Made by a program: the position numbers and the translations under genes | Notes under the pieces: model-generated | The model's input: the letters and a program-made list of their open reading frames with translations, nothing else | The model's database searches: none | Told to the model about the DNA's origin: nothing | Shown: piece after piece, positions 42,640 through 51,530 of the stretch | Numbering within the stretch: the first letter of the stretch is position 1 | How the letters are laid out: each line of letters starts with the position of its first letter | DNA from: Sorangium cellulosum | Lineage (GTDB): Bacteria > Myxococcota_A > Polyangia > Polyangiales > Polyangiaceae | Assembly: GCF_002950945.1 (NCBI RefSeq) | Contig: NZ_CP012673.1 | Coordinates: 10,306,501 to 10,370,500 of the forward strand | Length of the DNA: 64,000 nucleotides | Direction of reading: 5' to 3'

Positions 42640-44430
42640 TCACAGATCGAAGCGAGCGCCCACCGTCGGCGCCACGGTGACGAGCACGTCGCTCACCAGC
42701 GCATCGTTGTTGAACCATCCATAACCGTCGGGCCCGGCGTGCACCCCTTCCGCGTCGCTCCACCTCGGCCGTGACACGACGAAGTGCACCGGCAGCTCCA
42801 GACCGGCGTTCAGCTCGACGTGCCGACCGAGCGGCAGGCCGACGCGAATCTCGGGCGTGACGAACACGAAGCGCGCAGGCTGGGTTTGCGCAAAGGTGCC
42901 TATGCCGTAGCGCCTCCCGTCGCTCGCGGAGAAGTCGCCTCGCCGCGAGTCCGACATCGACCCGGAGAAGCCGCCGGCGCCGAGCCGGAGGTCGAGCGGC
43001 AGATCCGCGTCGAGCGCGTAGCCGATCCACGCGCCCAGGAAGAGACCGCGGAGCTGGAGTACGTCGTCGACAACCCCGGCGTCTTTCGAATCGGCCCTGG
43101 CCGCCGACGTGCCAACGGGCTTCGAAGGGTCGCCGACGATGTTCAACCATGTGCTCCGGTTGCTGGTCTTCTGCGTCGCCGAAAGTGCGCCGATCGAGAG
43201 GCCGAAGCTGAGCCCGGAAGGCTGCTCATACCCGCCTCGCAGCGCGACGTACACTCCCGCGCCGACGTGATACCGGCATGCTCGCTGGCATGCGCCCGCG
43301 ACCTCGCCCCCGAAGCTCGGAACGATCAGCGCCGCGGTATCCATCTCCACGAGGAAGTGCGCCGGCAGCGGCGGGCTGCGCCAGAAGGGCGACTTCGGGT
43401 CGCGCGACAGCGGCACGATCAGCACCTCCCGCCCGCCGTGCCCGAGCGAGACCTCGCGCCGCTCGGGCAAGAACCCCTCGGCCGCGACCTCGATGGTGTG
43501 CTTGCCCGCGCGGACGTAGCCTTCCCACTGGCCCCGCCCGAGCTCCACGGCGTCGATCGACACCCGCGCGTCGACGGGCACGGGCGCGACCCGCAGCGCG
43601 GCGTCGAGCGCCTCGGCCTCCAGGCGCAGGTGCTCGATCTCGTTCAGCCGAACGGTCAAGCTCACCGGCACGGTGCCCAGGCGCCCCTCGCCGCGCAGGA
43701 ACACCACGTGCCTGCCGGGCGCGAGCGGCATCGAGAGCGGGGCTGCAGAGGTCTTGCCGACGCGGATGCCGTCGACGATCACCTCCAGCTCCCGGCCGCG
43801 CGCCTCGGTGACCTGAAGCGTCCCCACCTGCCTCAGCCGGACCAGGCGCGCCGAAACGCGCGCCGTCTGCCCGCCAGCGACCTCGACGCGCGCCTCGAAC
43901 GGCTCGAAGCCCTCCTTGTAAATGCGCACGCCGTGGCTGCCTGCCGCGATCCGGAGCGGCCCGACCAGCGGGAACTCGCCTCGGCCTTTCCCGTCGACGG
44001 AGATCGCCGCGCCGGGCTCGGCGCCGACGACCTCGATGGTACCGACAAGGCCACGCAGCTCGACCACCTCGCCCTGGACGGCGGCCTTGGTCCTGGCCTC
44101 CATGGCGTGTGCGAAGTCGCGCAACGCGACCTCGAAGAGATCGAGCGCCTCGTCGAAGCGCTGGAGACGCTTGAGGCAGGTGGCGGCCCCCAGCGTGGCG
44201 CTCTCGCCGGGGTAGAGCGCCCTCGACGCCTGGAACTCCGCGAGCGCCACGCTGAAGGCCCCCTCGGCGTAGAGCTTCCGGCCCTTGTAGAAGCGAGCCT
44301 CCGCCTCGCTCTTCCTGTCCTCCGCCCTCTCGCCGGCAGCCGGCGCAGGCTGGGCGAGCACGGTCCCCCGCGAGAGGAGCAACGGAACGACAAGCATCGT
44401 CAGCGCTGCTGCACCACTAGAGCGCATCAT
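42640..44430 (-). CDS. TPR/PEGA protein with predicted outer-membrane beta-barrel
   Basis: 596 residues. A signal peptide (about 8-26, LTMLVVPLLLSRGTVLAQ) is followed by tetratricopeptide-like helices (about 40-115). Then come three PEGA-type beta repeats (about 130-335, e.g. GKGRGEFPLVGPLRIAAGSHGVRIYKEGFEPFEARV). The C-terminal about 230 residues alternate beta strands and end in VTVAPTVGARFDL, with a terminal aromatic-x-Leu as in outer-membrane barrels. It likely sits in the outer membrane and presents periplasmic PEGA domains. It lies between the PEGA kinase gene (52 bp upstream) and the kelch gene (19 bp downstream), suggesting one envelope module. Confidence 0.78.
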   Translation of the reverse strand: MMRSSGAAALTMLVVPLLLSRGTVLAQPAPAAGERAEDRKSEAEARFYKGRKLYAEGAFSVALAEFQASRALYPGESATLGAATCLKRLQRFDEALDLFEVALRDFAHAMEARTKAAVQGEVVELRGLVGTIEVVGAEPGAAISVDGKGRGEFPLVGPLRIAAGSHGVRIYKEGFEPFEARVEVAGGQTARVSARLVRLRQVGTLQVTEARGRELEVIVDGIRVGKTSAAPLSMPLAPGRHVVFLRGEGRLGTVPVSLTVRLNEIEHLRLEAEALDAALRVAPVPVDARVSIDAVELGRGQWEGYVRAGKHTIEVAAEGFLPERREVSLGHGGREVLIVPLSRDPKSPFWRSPPLPAHFLVEMDTAALIVPSFGGEVAGACQRACRYHVGAGVYVALRGGYEQPSGLSFGLSIGALSATQKTSNRSTWLNIVGDPSKPVGTSAARADSKDAGVVDDVLQLRGLFLGAWIGYALDADLPLDLRLGAGGFSGSMSDSRRGDFSASDGRRYGIGTFAQTQPARFVFVTPEIRVGLPLGRHVELNAGLELPVHFVVSRPRWSDAEGVHAGPDGYGWFNNDALVSDVLVTVAPTVGARFDL

Positions 44431-44482
44431 GAGACCCTCTCGCGACGATCATCGCTCGTACCTCGCCGCGTGTCTGGGCGGT

Positions 44483-46270
44483 CTATTTGAACTTGTCAGG
44501 GATCAACGATTCTTCCGGAGCGGCCGTCACCGGGGGCGCCGGCGTCGCCGCCGTCTTCGGCGCTCCCGTCGCCTTCGCGCCCGGCAGAGCCTTCACGCCC
44601 GGCGACACCTTTGCGCCCGGCGACACCTTTGCGCCCGGCGACACCTTTGCGCCCGGCGTCGCCGCGGGGCTGGATCTCTCCGGCTCGATCTGCAGCGATG
44701 CGGGAGAGACCCCGGTATTGGTCAGGATCACCTCCGCCCTGAGCTCGTCCTTTCCTTTGACGAGCCGGACTTGATGCCTGCTCCCGGGCGCGCCCTCGAC
44801 CGCCACCTCCCCGCCCCGGACCTCCGCCGGCCTCCCGTCGATCTCGACCGACACATCGGCGGGCGCAACGAGCAGCCTTCCGCGCTGCACCGCGGGCAGA
44901 GGCGCGATCGCGGGCGGCGCGGGCGGCAGCACGACCGCTCCGGCCGCGGTCGCCGCGAGCGTGCTGGCGCGCGAGCTCTCCTCCTGGTGCGACAATCGGA
45001 GCAGGCTGAAACCGGCGATGCCGGCGGCCGCCGCGAGCCCCGCCGCCGCGAACGCCTTCCCCAGACCGCGCGCTCGCGGAGCGCTCGCGTCCTTCGCCTG
45101 CGGGATCGCCCCGCGGTCGCGGGTCGTGCTGCTGAGGCTCGCCTCCGCGGTCGTCGTAGCGAACGCACGGCCGGTCGGCGCGCGCGCCACCCCGGGCGCC
45201 TCCGCCGGCACCATCTCGTCCACGTCGCCGGCTCCCCCTCGCACGACGATGCGCGTGACCGCCTGATGGATGTCGCCCGCACCATGGACCAGCGGGAGCT
45301 CCGCCGCGACCCTTCCGCGGGTCGCCTCGCAGACGGGGACCAAGAGCTCACTCCGGAGGGCGAAGCCGCCCGGCAAGAGCGGGCGAATCGCCTCGAGCAT
45401 CGCCGCCGCGGTGAGGAATCGCTCGCCGGCGTCGAGCCGGAGCGCGCCGTGCACCACGGCCGCCACCTCCGGCTCGACCCACGGCGCGAGCCCCTGGATC
45501 GGGCGCGGCGCCTGCGAGCAGATCGCCATGATCAGGTCGCCGAACGCCGAGATGTGCTCGTGCGGAAGCGACCCCGTGAGGGCGCGGTAGAGCACCATCC
45601 CGAGCGACCAGATGTCGGTCCGGAAATCGATGTCGCTGAGCCCCCGCGCCTGCTCGGGCGACATGTAGAGCGGCGAGCCGAGGATCCCGCCGGTGCGGGT
45701 GAGGCCCGTGGTCGAGCCGCCCTGGCTCGGACCCGGCTTGAACTTCGCGATCCCGAAATCGAGGATCTTGACGACGATCTCGCCCTCCCCGCGCCGGGCG
45801 AGGAACAGGTTTGCGGGCTTGATGTCCCGGTGCACGACGCGCGCCTCGTGCGCCTTCTGGAGGCCGAGGCAGACCTGGGCCGCGATCCGGAGGGCGGCGT
45901 CGGGCTCGAGGCTCCCGACCCGGTCGAGCAGGTGCTGGAGGTCCTCTCCTTCGAGGAGCTCCATCACCATGTAGGGCACCTTGATCGCCGGATCGGTTCC
46001 CGCCTCGAGCACCCGGACCATGTGCTCGGTGTCGATCGCGCCCATCGTCTTTGCCTCGCGCTGGAAGCGCATGAGGCTGTTCTTGCCTGGAACGACGAGG
46101 GCTCCGTCGATGCACTTCAGCGCGACATGCTCACCGGTCTCGACGTGCTCGGCCTCGTAGACCGCGCCCATCCCCCCTTGCCCGAGCAAGCGGATAACCC
46201 GGTACTTTCCGACGAACTCCTCCCCGATCAAAACGCCGACAGCGTAGAGGAGGCGGGCGTCCAGAGGCAA
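44483..46270 (-). CDS. Membrane Ser/Thr protein kinase with PEGA-like sensor domain
   Basis: 595 residues. The cytoplasmic kinase domain (about 22-295) is complete: GQGGMGAVY loop, Lys52, HRDIKPANLFL with Asp149, DFG at 171-173 and SPE at 204-206. A juxtamembrane linker leads to one transmembrane helix (about 405-425). Outside is a PEGA-like beta domain (about 464-515, GRLLVAPADVSVEIDGRPAEVRGGEVAVEG). It ends in a Lys/Pro/Gly tail with four or five copies of a pentapeptide like PGAKV, coded by 15-bp DNA repeats near 44595-44660. Typical myxobacterial Pkn kinase; it probably senses an envelope signal. The gene may begin a few codons later. Confidence 0.93.
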   Translation of the reverse strand: MPLDARLLYAVGVLIGEEFVGKYRVIRLLGQGGMGAVYEAEHVETGEHVALKCIDGALVVPGKNSLMRFQREAKTMGAIDTEHMVRVLEAGTDPAIKVPYMVMELLEGEDLQHLLDRVGSLEPDAALRIAAQVCLGLQKAHEARVVHRDIKPANLFLARRGEGEIVVKILDFGIAKFKPGPSQGGSTTGLTRTGGILGSPLYMSPEQARGLSDIDFRTDIWSLGMVLYRALTGSLPHEHISAFGDLIMAICSQAPRPIQGLAPWVEPEVAAVVHGALRLDAGERFLTAAAMLEAIRPLLPGGFALRSELLVPVCEATRGRVAAELPLVHGAGDIHQAVTRIVVRGGAGDVDEMVPAEAPGVARAPTGRAFATTTAEASLSSTTRDRGAIPQAKDASAPRARGLGKAFAAAGLAAAAGIAGFSLLRLSHQEESSRASTLAATAAGAVVLPPAPPAIAPLPAVQRGRLLVAPADVSVEIDGRPAEVRGGEVAVEGAPGSRHQVRLVKGKDELRAEVILTNTGVSPASLQIEPERSSPAATPGAKVSPGAKVSPGAKVSPGVKALPGAKATGAPKTAATPAPPVTAAPEESLIPDKFK

Positions 46271-46492
46271 CAGCCTCTGCCCCGCCGCAGGCGGTCATCA
46301 TCTGACCTCGCTGCCGACGACCTCAACACATTCAGAAACCTGCGCGTCAGGGACACGCGCCACGCGATACACCCAGGCATGCCCGGGCGACAGCATCCCG
46401 GACGAGGTTGGCACTCGGCACGCCGAGTCCATCACTTCCGACGGGATTCCGTCCTCACCCTCTCTCGCCCACCTCGGCAGCGCGCTGCCCGT

Positions 46493-47473
46493 CTACGGCT
46501 TCGCGCCGGGCGCGCGCACGATCGCGGCCGGCCGCCCCGCGACCCGGAGCTCCGCGCCGGTCGCGGCGTGTTTGTACTTGACGTAGCCGAGCGCGATCAC
46601 CCGCTGCCCGCCCGGGTCCCTGACCCGGCTCGTGACCTCACCGACGGCCGCGCCGTCGGGCAGCGCGATCTCCGCGCCCGCGGGCACGTCGTCCTCGCCC
46701 TCGACGGCGAGCTGCACGAGCCGCTTCTTCGCGTGGCCGCGCATCTGAAGCATGAACACCGTCTCCTGCCCCAGGTAGCAGCCCTTGCTGAACGACACGG
46801 CGCGCTCCTCGAGCGACGCCTCCTGCGGGAAGTTCTGGTCGTCGAAGTCGACGCCGAACCGCGGGACGTTGTTCTCGACGCGGAGCACCTCCCACGCCGC
46901 GTCGGTCGCGGGCAGGACGGGGCCGGCCTCGCCCCCGGCGCCGAGCAGCGCCGCGACCGCGTCGCCCTCGGCCTGCCGGGGCGCGACGAACAGCGCGCCC
47001 CCGAGGCCGGTCCAGTCGACGATCGCCGCCTCCGCGCCGGCGGCGCGCCCCGCCGGCACGAGGTCGGCCGCGCGCGGGCCGTGCGCGAAGATCCAGGCGT
47101 GCTCGTCGGACACGTCGCGGAGCTCGGCGTCCTCCATGATGAGGTACCGCTCGAAGCTCTCCTGGAGCTGCGCGAGGCGGTCCCGCCGCGCGCCCACGTA
47201 GATGCGATCGGCCGCGAGCACGATCCACACCTCGGCGAAGATCTTCCCCGTCTTCACCACGTTGAGCCCATACGCGCCGCCGGCGGGAGGCGCGGCCTTC
47301 CCCGACGCGGGCAGCGGCTGCTGCGGCGCGAGGTCGCACGTGACCAGGCCGTTCAGCCAGGTCTGCCGATCCGAGCCGGTGACGACCAGCGTCCCGAGCT
47401 CGTTCACCACCTGCACGAGCGCCCCCTCGCGGAGCGCTCGCCGCTGCTCGTCCAGTTCGTCGGTCGGGTTCAT
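46493..47473 (-). CDS. ygfZ: Folate-binding protein YgfZ (Fe-S cluster repair)
   Basis: 326 residues, GcvT-like fold. The signature KGCYLGQET is present as FSKGCYLGQETVFMLQMRGHAKKRL, with the cysteine YgfZ/IBA57 proteins need. YgfZ binds folate and supports maintenance of some iron-sulfur enzymes. The C-terminal OB-like domain (AGAEIALPDGAAVGEVTS) is also typical. No Isc/Suf genes are nearby. The 222 bp between this gene and the kinase gene hold nothing recognised. Confidence 0.92.
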   Translation of the reverse strand: MNPTDELDEQRRALREGALVQVVNELGTLVVTGSDRQTWLNGLVTCDLAPQQPLPASGKAAPPAGGAYGLNVVKTGKIFAEVWIVLAADRIYVGARRDRLAQLQESFERYLIMEDAELRDVSDEHAWIFAHGPRAADLVPAGRAAGAEAAIVDWTGLGGALFVAPRQAEGDAVAALLGAGGEAGPVLPATDAAWEVLRVENNVPRFGVDFDDQNFPQEASLEERAVSFSKGCYLGQETVFMLQMRGHAKKRLVQLAVEGEDDVPAGAEIALPDGAAVGEVTSRVRDPGGQRVIALGYVKYKHAATGAELRVAGRPAAIVRAPGAKP

Positions 47474-47558
47474 CGGGGTGGGATCGTGGAGAAGGACGCG
47501 CGGGCCGTCGAGGGGCGGCGCGAACTTTCGGCCGCCGCCGCGCCCGCGCGGCGGGCGC

Positions 47559-48188
47559 TCAGGGGTCGACCTCGGCGACGAGCGCCGGGAAATCCTTCGC
47601 CGTGTGGACGGCCGGCGGGACGATCGCCGCGTCGACGTGGCCCACGAGGCGGCGAAGCGCGTCGGCGTCGGCCGAGAGCACCTCGGCGACGACCGTGAGC
47701 GTCCTCGGGAGCGAGGCCACCGTCGCGATCACCACCTCCGCGGAGGCGCCGCGCACGAGGACCGCGCGCGCGCCCGCCTTCACGGCGGCCTCGGCCCCGT
47801 CCTGGCCCTCGGCCAGCGCGAGCGGCAGCATGCGCATCGTCCGCGCGCCCTTCGCGAGGCGATCCCAGTCGTCGAGCGGCAACGTCGCGTCGATGCAGAC
47901 CCCGTCCGCCCCGTAGTAGCGGGCCGAAAGCGCGCCGTCGCGATCGCCGACCCGCGCCAGGCAAAGCGACGGCACCGTCTTCGTCGCCCGGGCCGCGACC
48001 TGCATGGCGAGCCCCGCCTCGGCGAAGGCGAGCGCAGAGATGTTGAGCTCGTTGAGCCGCGCCGCGTCCTCCTCGGGAGTCTCCGAGCCGACGAGCCCGA
48101 CCAGAGCCATGTTCTTCCGGCGGGTCGAGAGCACCTGGAGAAGATCGCGTGTGGACGGGACGATCGATCCCGCGTTGAAATCCGGCAT
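47559..48188 (-). CDS. TIM-barrel protein resembling indole-3-glycerol-phosphate synthase
   Basis: 209 residues from the ATG giving MPDFNAGSIVPSTRDLL. Alternating helix/strand pattern with YYGADGVCIDATLPLDDW, KAGARAVLVRGASAEVV and HVDAAIVPPAVHTAKDF fits a TIM barrel of the TrpC-like group. The classical TrpC catalytic motifs (the KKxSPSxG Lys and CKDFI) are not seen, so synthase activity is doubtful. It lies between ygfZ and a hotdog gene, all leftward and closely spaced. Function unknown. Confidence 0.6.
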   Translation of the reverse strand: MPDFNAGSIVPSTRDLLQVLSTRRKNMALVGLVGSETPEEDAARLNELNISALAFAEAGLAMQVAARATKTVPSLCLARVGDRDGALSARYYGADGVCIDATLPLDDWDRLAKGARTMRMLPLALAEGQDGAEAAVKAGARAVLVRGASAEVVIATVASLPRTLTVVAEVLSADADALRRLVGHVDAAIVPPAVHTAKDFPALVAEVDP

Positions 48189-48220
48189 GGGACGGCGGGT
48201 AGACGAGCCGAACGCGCGGG

Positions 48221-48799
48221 TCAAGCGAGGGATCGCGCGATCGTTTCAGCCTCGGGCCGAGGATCTGCGGTTGTAACGTCCTGCACACGAATCCACACAG
48301 CGGTCTGATCGCCCTCGTAGCAGACGCTGCCCTCGTGACGGAACTCGAACTCATAGCGGATCATGTGCCGCTTGATGCCGAGCCGGGAGCGCGTCGCCAC
48401 GCACGTCGCCTCGATGGGCGAGCCCGGCTGCACGAGCTTGCGAAAGACCACCCGGTGGATGTTCGTGCCGTAGCCGATCCACCCGTCGCGGTGCCGCAGG
48501 CCGAGCAGGTGGTAGGCGTGCACGAAGCCGAGCATGCCCGTCGCGTGGACGAAGATCCCGCCGGCCACGTGGCGCGGGTGCAGCACCGGGTGCGCCCGCT
48601 GCGCGTCGACGAGCGGCATCGGCCTGTCGGTCGGCATGCGGCAGCGCACGAGGCTCCTCTCGGCGTCGACCTCCAGGAGCTCGTCGAAGAAGAGGACCGA
48701 AGGGTCGTAGGGCAGGTCGGCGAGGAACTCGGCATCGAACGGGCCGAGCTTCACAGGGTGGGTTGCGCGGCTCGCCGCGCCGGGTGCACTGGACGTCAT
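48221..48799 (-). CDS. Hotdog-fold protein (thioesterase/dehydratase-like)
   Basis: 192 residues. The second half shows the long hotdog helix and strands (HVAGGIFVHATGMLGFVHAYHLLGLRHRDGWIGYGTNIHRVVFRKLVQPGSPIEATC), like FabA/FabZ or acyl-CoA thioesterase relatives. A conserved-looking Pro-Val-Leu-His and Gly-Gly segment precedes the helix. It probably acts on acyl-CoA or acyl-ACP. The catalytic residues cannot be fixed with certainty. It ends 32 bp before the TIM-barrel gene and may be in the same transcript. The 207 bp upstream towards the EgtD-like gene form a divergent promoter region with no other feature seen. Confidence 0.68.
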   Translation of the reverse strand: MTSSAPGAASRATHPVKLGPFDAEFLADLPYDPSVLFFDELLEVDAERSLVRCRMPTDRPMPLVDAQRAHPVLHPRHVAGGIFVHATGMLGFVHAYHLLGLRHRDGWIGYGTNIHRVVFRKLVQPGSPIEATCVATRSRLGIKRHMIRYEFEFRHEGSVCYEGDQTAVWIRVQDVTTADPRPEAETIARSLA

Positions 48800-49006
48800 C
48801 GGTGTGGCCCTGGGATCCCGAGTCCCCCCGGGAGGGGCGAGGCTCCTAGCAGCGGTGGATCGCGCGGGCAACGATCGTCGCTGCCGTGAGAAAATACATC
48901 GATTCATGGGAATGAAACGAACCTGAGACAGGCGTGGTGCCGCCGGAAATTGTTGGAGCTCCACGTGTTTCAAGGCGCTCTCCCCGCGATCTGCGGGTAA
49001 GGTTCC

Positions 49007-50011
49007 GTGATGCACAGGACAGACTCCCTCGATCGCTTCATGGCCGACGTGCGCGCTGGCCTCAGGGCGTCGCCGAAGCGCCTCTCGCCCGAATATTTTT
49101 ACGATGCGCTCGGATCGCGCCTCTTCGAGGCGATCTGCCAGCTCCCCTGGTATCCGCTGACGCGGGCGGAGCGGGCGCTGCTCGAGCGGCACGCCGAGGA
49201 GATGGTCGCGCCGTTCGGGGAGGGGGCCTCGATCGTCGAGCTCGGCTGTGGCAGCGGGGAGAAGCTCGCCCTGCTCGCGGCGCCGCTCTGCAAGCGCCTG
49301 CCGCGCCTCGACGTGCACCTCGTCGACGTCTCGGAGACGGCGCTCGATCTGTCGCGCCGGACGCTGAGCCGCCTGCCGCGCGTCGAGGTGTCGGCGCACC
49401 GCGCGAGGTACGAGGAGGGCCTCTGCGCCGCGACGGCGCGGCGCCTGCCTGGCGCGGACGGCGTTCGCGGCGGCGGCGGCGGCCCGGTCCTCGTGCTGTT
49501 CCTCGGCTCGAATATCGGCAACCTCGACCCGGACGCCGCGGCGGCGTTCCTCGCGGACGTCCGCGCCTCGCTCCGGGCCGGGGACGCGCTCCTGCTCGGC
49601 GCCGACCTCGTGAAGCCGGCGGCCGAGCTCCTGCTCGCCTACGACGATCCGCTCGGCGTCACCGCCGCGTTCAACAAGAACCTGCTCTCGCGGATCAACC
49701 GGGAGCTCGGCGCGGCGATCGACCTGCGCTCGTTCGATCACCGCGCCGTCTGGAACGCCGAGCGCGCGCGGGTCGAGATGCACCTCGTCAGCCGCAGGCG
49801 ACAGGTGATCCGCGTGAGCGCGATCGACCTCGAGGTCGCCTTCGAGGAGGGCGAGTCGATCTGGACGGAGAGCTCGCACAAGTACGAGCCGGGCGAGGTG
49901 GTCCACATGGGCGAGCGCGCCGGCTTCCGCTGCGACCGGCAATGGATCGAGGAGGCCGGTCGCTTCTCGACGACGCTCCTGATCGCCGAGGAGCGCGCCG
50001 CGCGCCGCTGA
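49007..50011 (+). CDS. EgtD-like histidine N-alpha-methyltransferase
   Basis: 334 residues. The start could be GTG 49007 or the adjoining ATG 49010. It follows the EgtD/DUF2260 pattern: LSPEYFYDALGSRLFEAICQLPWYPLTRAE near the N-terminus, the SAM-binding VELGCGSGEK, LFLGSNIGNLDPD, VKPAAELLLAYDDPLGVTAAFNKNLLSRINREL and the late WTESSHKYE. EgtD trimethylates histidine to hercynine, the first step of ergothioneine synthesis. EgtB, which adds sulfur, is not adjacent; it may be elsewhere, or hercynine itself may be the product. A strong hairpin follows the stop. Confidence 0.88.
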   Translation: MMHRTDSLDRFMADVRAGLRASPKRLSPEYFYDALGSRLFEAICQLPWYPLTRAERALLERHAEEMVAPFGEGASIVELGCGSGEKLALLAAPLCKRLPRLDVHLVDVSETALDLSRRTLSRLPRVEVSAHRARYEEGLCAATARRLPGADGVRGGGGGPVLVLFLGSNIGNLDPDAAAAFLADVRASLRAGDALLLGADLVKPAAELLLAYDDPLGVTAAFNKNLLSRINRELGAAIDLRSFDHRAVWNAERARVEMHLVSRRRQVIRVSAIDLEVAFEEGESIWTESSHKYEPGEVVHMGERAGFRCDRQWIEEAGRFSTTLLIAEERAARR

Positions 50012-50024
50012 GCCAGGAGGCCCG

Positions 50025-50056
50025 GCGCCGCGCGCCTCCCGGCCGGCGCGCGGCGC
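50025..50056 (+). terminator. GC hairpin after the EgtD-like gene
   Basis: Perfect 12-bp stem (50025-50036 with 50045-50056) with an 8-nt loop, 13 bp after the stop codon. More GC palindromes follow to about 50105. No T-run. Likely transcript end. Confidence 0.5.
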
Positions 50057-50185
50057 GGTGGGCTCGAGCTGCCTGCGCGGCGCGGCGCCGCGCCCTCCGC
50101 GGCGCGGCGACGCCCCCTCAGGGATGGCCGTACACACAGGCGTCCTAATTTGACGTGTTGGCCTCGGTCGCGTAATCCACTCGTC

Positions 50186-51529
50186 ATGTCACGCGGTCGT
50201 GGTCCTCGCTGGCCGGCGGCGCTCGCTCTCGGCGGGTCGCTCCTGGGACTCTCGTTCAGCGCTTCGTCGACCTTCGATTACATCCGGCACCTCGACCGGC
50301 AGGTCCACGATCTGCACTGCAGCTTCATTCCCGGCCTCAGCGCGCAGGAGGGCGCCGACAGCGCCTGCCGCGTGGCCATGTACAGCCCGTACTCCGCCCT
50401 GTTCCGCGAGAGCTTCTGGGGCGGACTCCCGATCTCGCTGTTCGCCCTGGGGGCGTTCGCGTTCTTCGCGGCGTTTGCGCTCTACGTGCTGCTCTCGGCG
50501 CAGCACGCGCCGCGCCGCGCGGCGCACTTCCTCTTCCTCGCCGGCCTGACGCCGCTCGCCGTGTCGGTCCTGATGGCGGTCATCTCGGCGGTGCGCCTCG
50601 GGGTGTTCTGCAAGACGTGCGTCGGCATGTACGTCTCCTCGGCGCTCCTGGCCGCGGGCGGCGTCTGGGCGTTCCTCGAGGACCGCAGGGAGGCGCGTGC
50701 AGCCGCCTGGTCCGGCGCGCCGGCGCGGGCGGCGAGCGCCGCGGGGGCGGGCCCGGTGGGGCCCACGGTGCCGATGGCGCCCCTCGGCGTCGAGGGGCCC
50801 GGGGGCGCGGCCGCCGCGACGCCCGCGCCAGCGCGCCGCATGGGCTCGTGGATCCTCCTGCCGTGCTGGCTGGTCGCGCTCGGCGTGTCCACGGTGACGC
50901 CGGCGCTGCTCTACGCGAGCGCGCTGCCGAGCTACGCGGGCTACATGACCGGCTGCGGCAAGCTGGAGAAGCCGACCGAGCCGCACGGCGCGCTGCTCCA
51001 CGTGAAGCCGCCGGGCGCGGTGCAGCCGGCCACGATCCTGGTCGACCCGCTCTGCCCGACGTGCAAGGCGTTCCACCAGCGGCTCGTGGCCGAGGGGGTG
51101 TTCGAGAAGCTGGACACGACGCTCGTGCTCTTCCCGCTCGACAGCGACTGCAACTGGATGCTCAGCCAGGCGGTGCACCCGGGCGCGTGCCTGATCTCGA
51201 AGGCCATCCTCTGCAGCGACCACCGGGCGATGGATGTGCTCGAGTGGGCGTACGACAACCAGGAGGAGCTGCTCGAGGGCGCGAAGTCGGGCGCGGGCGT
51301 CGCCAACGTGCAGGCGGCGATCCGGCAGCGCTGGCCGGGGCTCGACGTCTGCATGGACTCGAAGGAGACGTCGCTGCGGATGAACCGGATGCTCCGCTAC
51401 ATCGTGGACAACAAGCTCCCGGTCTCGACGCCGCAGATGTTCCTGGGAGACACGCGGCTCTGCGACGAGGACACGGACATCGGGCTGTCGTACGCGATAC
51501 GGCAGCTCGCGCCGGCACTCCGGAGGTGA
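50186..51529 (+). CDS. VKOR-family membrane oxidoreductase fused to DsbA-like domain
   Basis: 447 residues from ATG 50186 (a TTG 36 bp earlier is possible). The first about 165 residues form a four-helix VKOR-type membrane domain with the redox pair C142-KT-C145 (FCKTCVGMYVSS) and two loop cysteines (HCSFI and ACRVAMYS). After a Pro/Ala/Gly linker and another membrane helix (about 218-238), the thioredoxin-fold domain carries C290-PT-C293 (DPLCPTCKAFHQ). Such fusions oxidise periplasmic thiols and pass electrons to quinone, i.e. DsbA plus a DsbB substitute. The next two genes follow at 1 bp and by overlap, forming an operon with a Cys-rich lipoprotein downstream. Confidence 0.9.
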   Translation: MSRGRGPRWPAALALGGSLLGLSFSASSTFDYIRHLDRQVHDLHCSFIPGLSAQEGADSACRVAMYSPYSALFRESFWGGLPISLFALGAFAFFAAFALYVLLSAQHAPRRAAHFLFLAGLTPLAVSVLMAVISAVRLGVFCKTCVGMYVSSALLAAGGVWAFLEDRREARAAAWSGAPARAASAAGAGPVGPTVPMAPLGVEGPGGAAAATPAPARRMGSWILLPCWLVALGVSTVTPALLYASALPSYAGYMTGCGKLEKPTEPHGALLHVKPPGAVQPATILVDPLCPTCKAFHQRLVAEGVFEKLDTTLVLFPLDSDCNWMLSQAVHPGACLISKAILCSDHRAMDVLEWAYDNQEELLEGAKSGAGVANVQAAIRQRWPGLDVCMDSKETSLRMNRMLRYIVDNKLPVSTPQMFLGDTRLCDEDTDIGLSYAIRQLAPALRR

Positions 51530-51530
51530 G

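Noticed and set aside
46271..46492. sigma54-type promoter for the PEGA kinase operon
   Set aside because: TGGC-like words occur, but none has a GC element at the right spacing on the minus strand.
44429..47698. Open frame of 1089 codons on the plus strand
   Set aside because: Antisense to the PEGA kinase and ygfZ genes, both of which show clear domains; its product is an Arg/Glu/Ala low-complexity chain.
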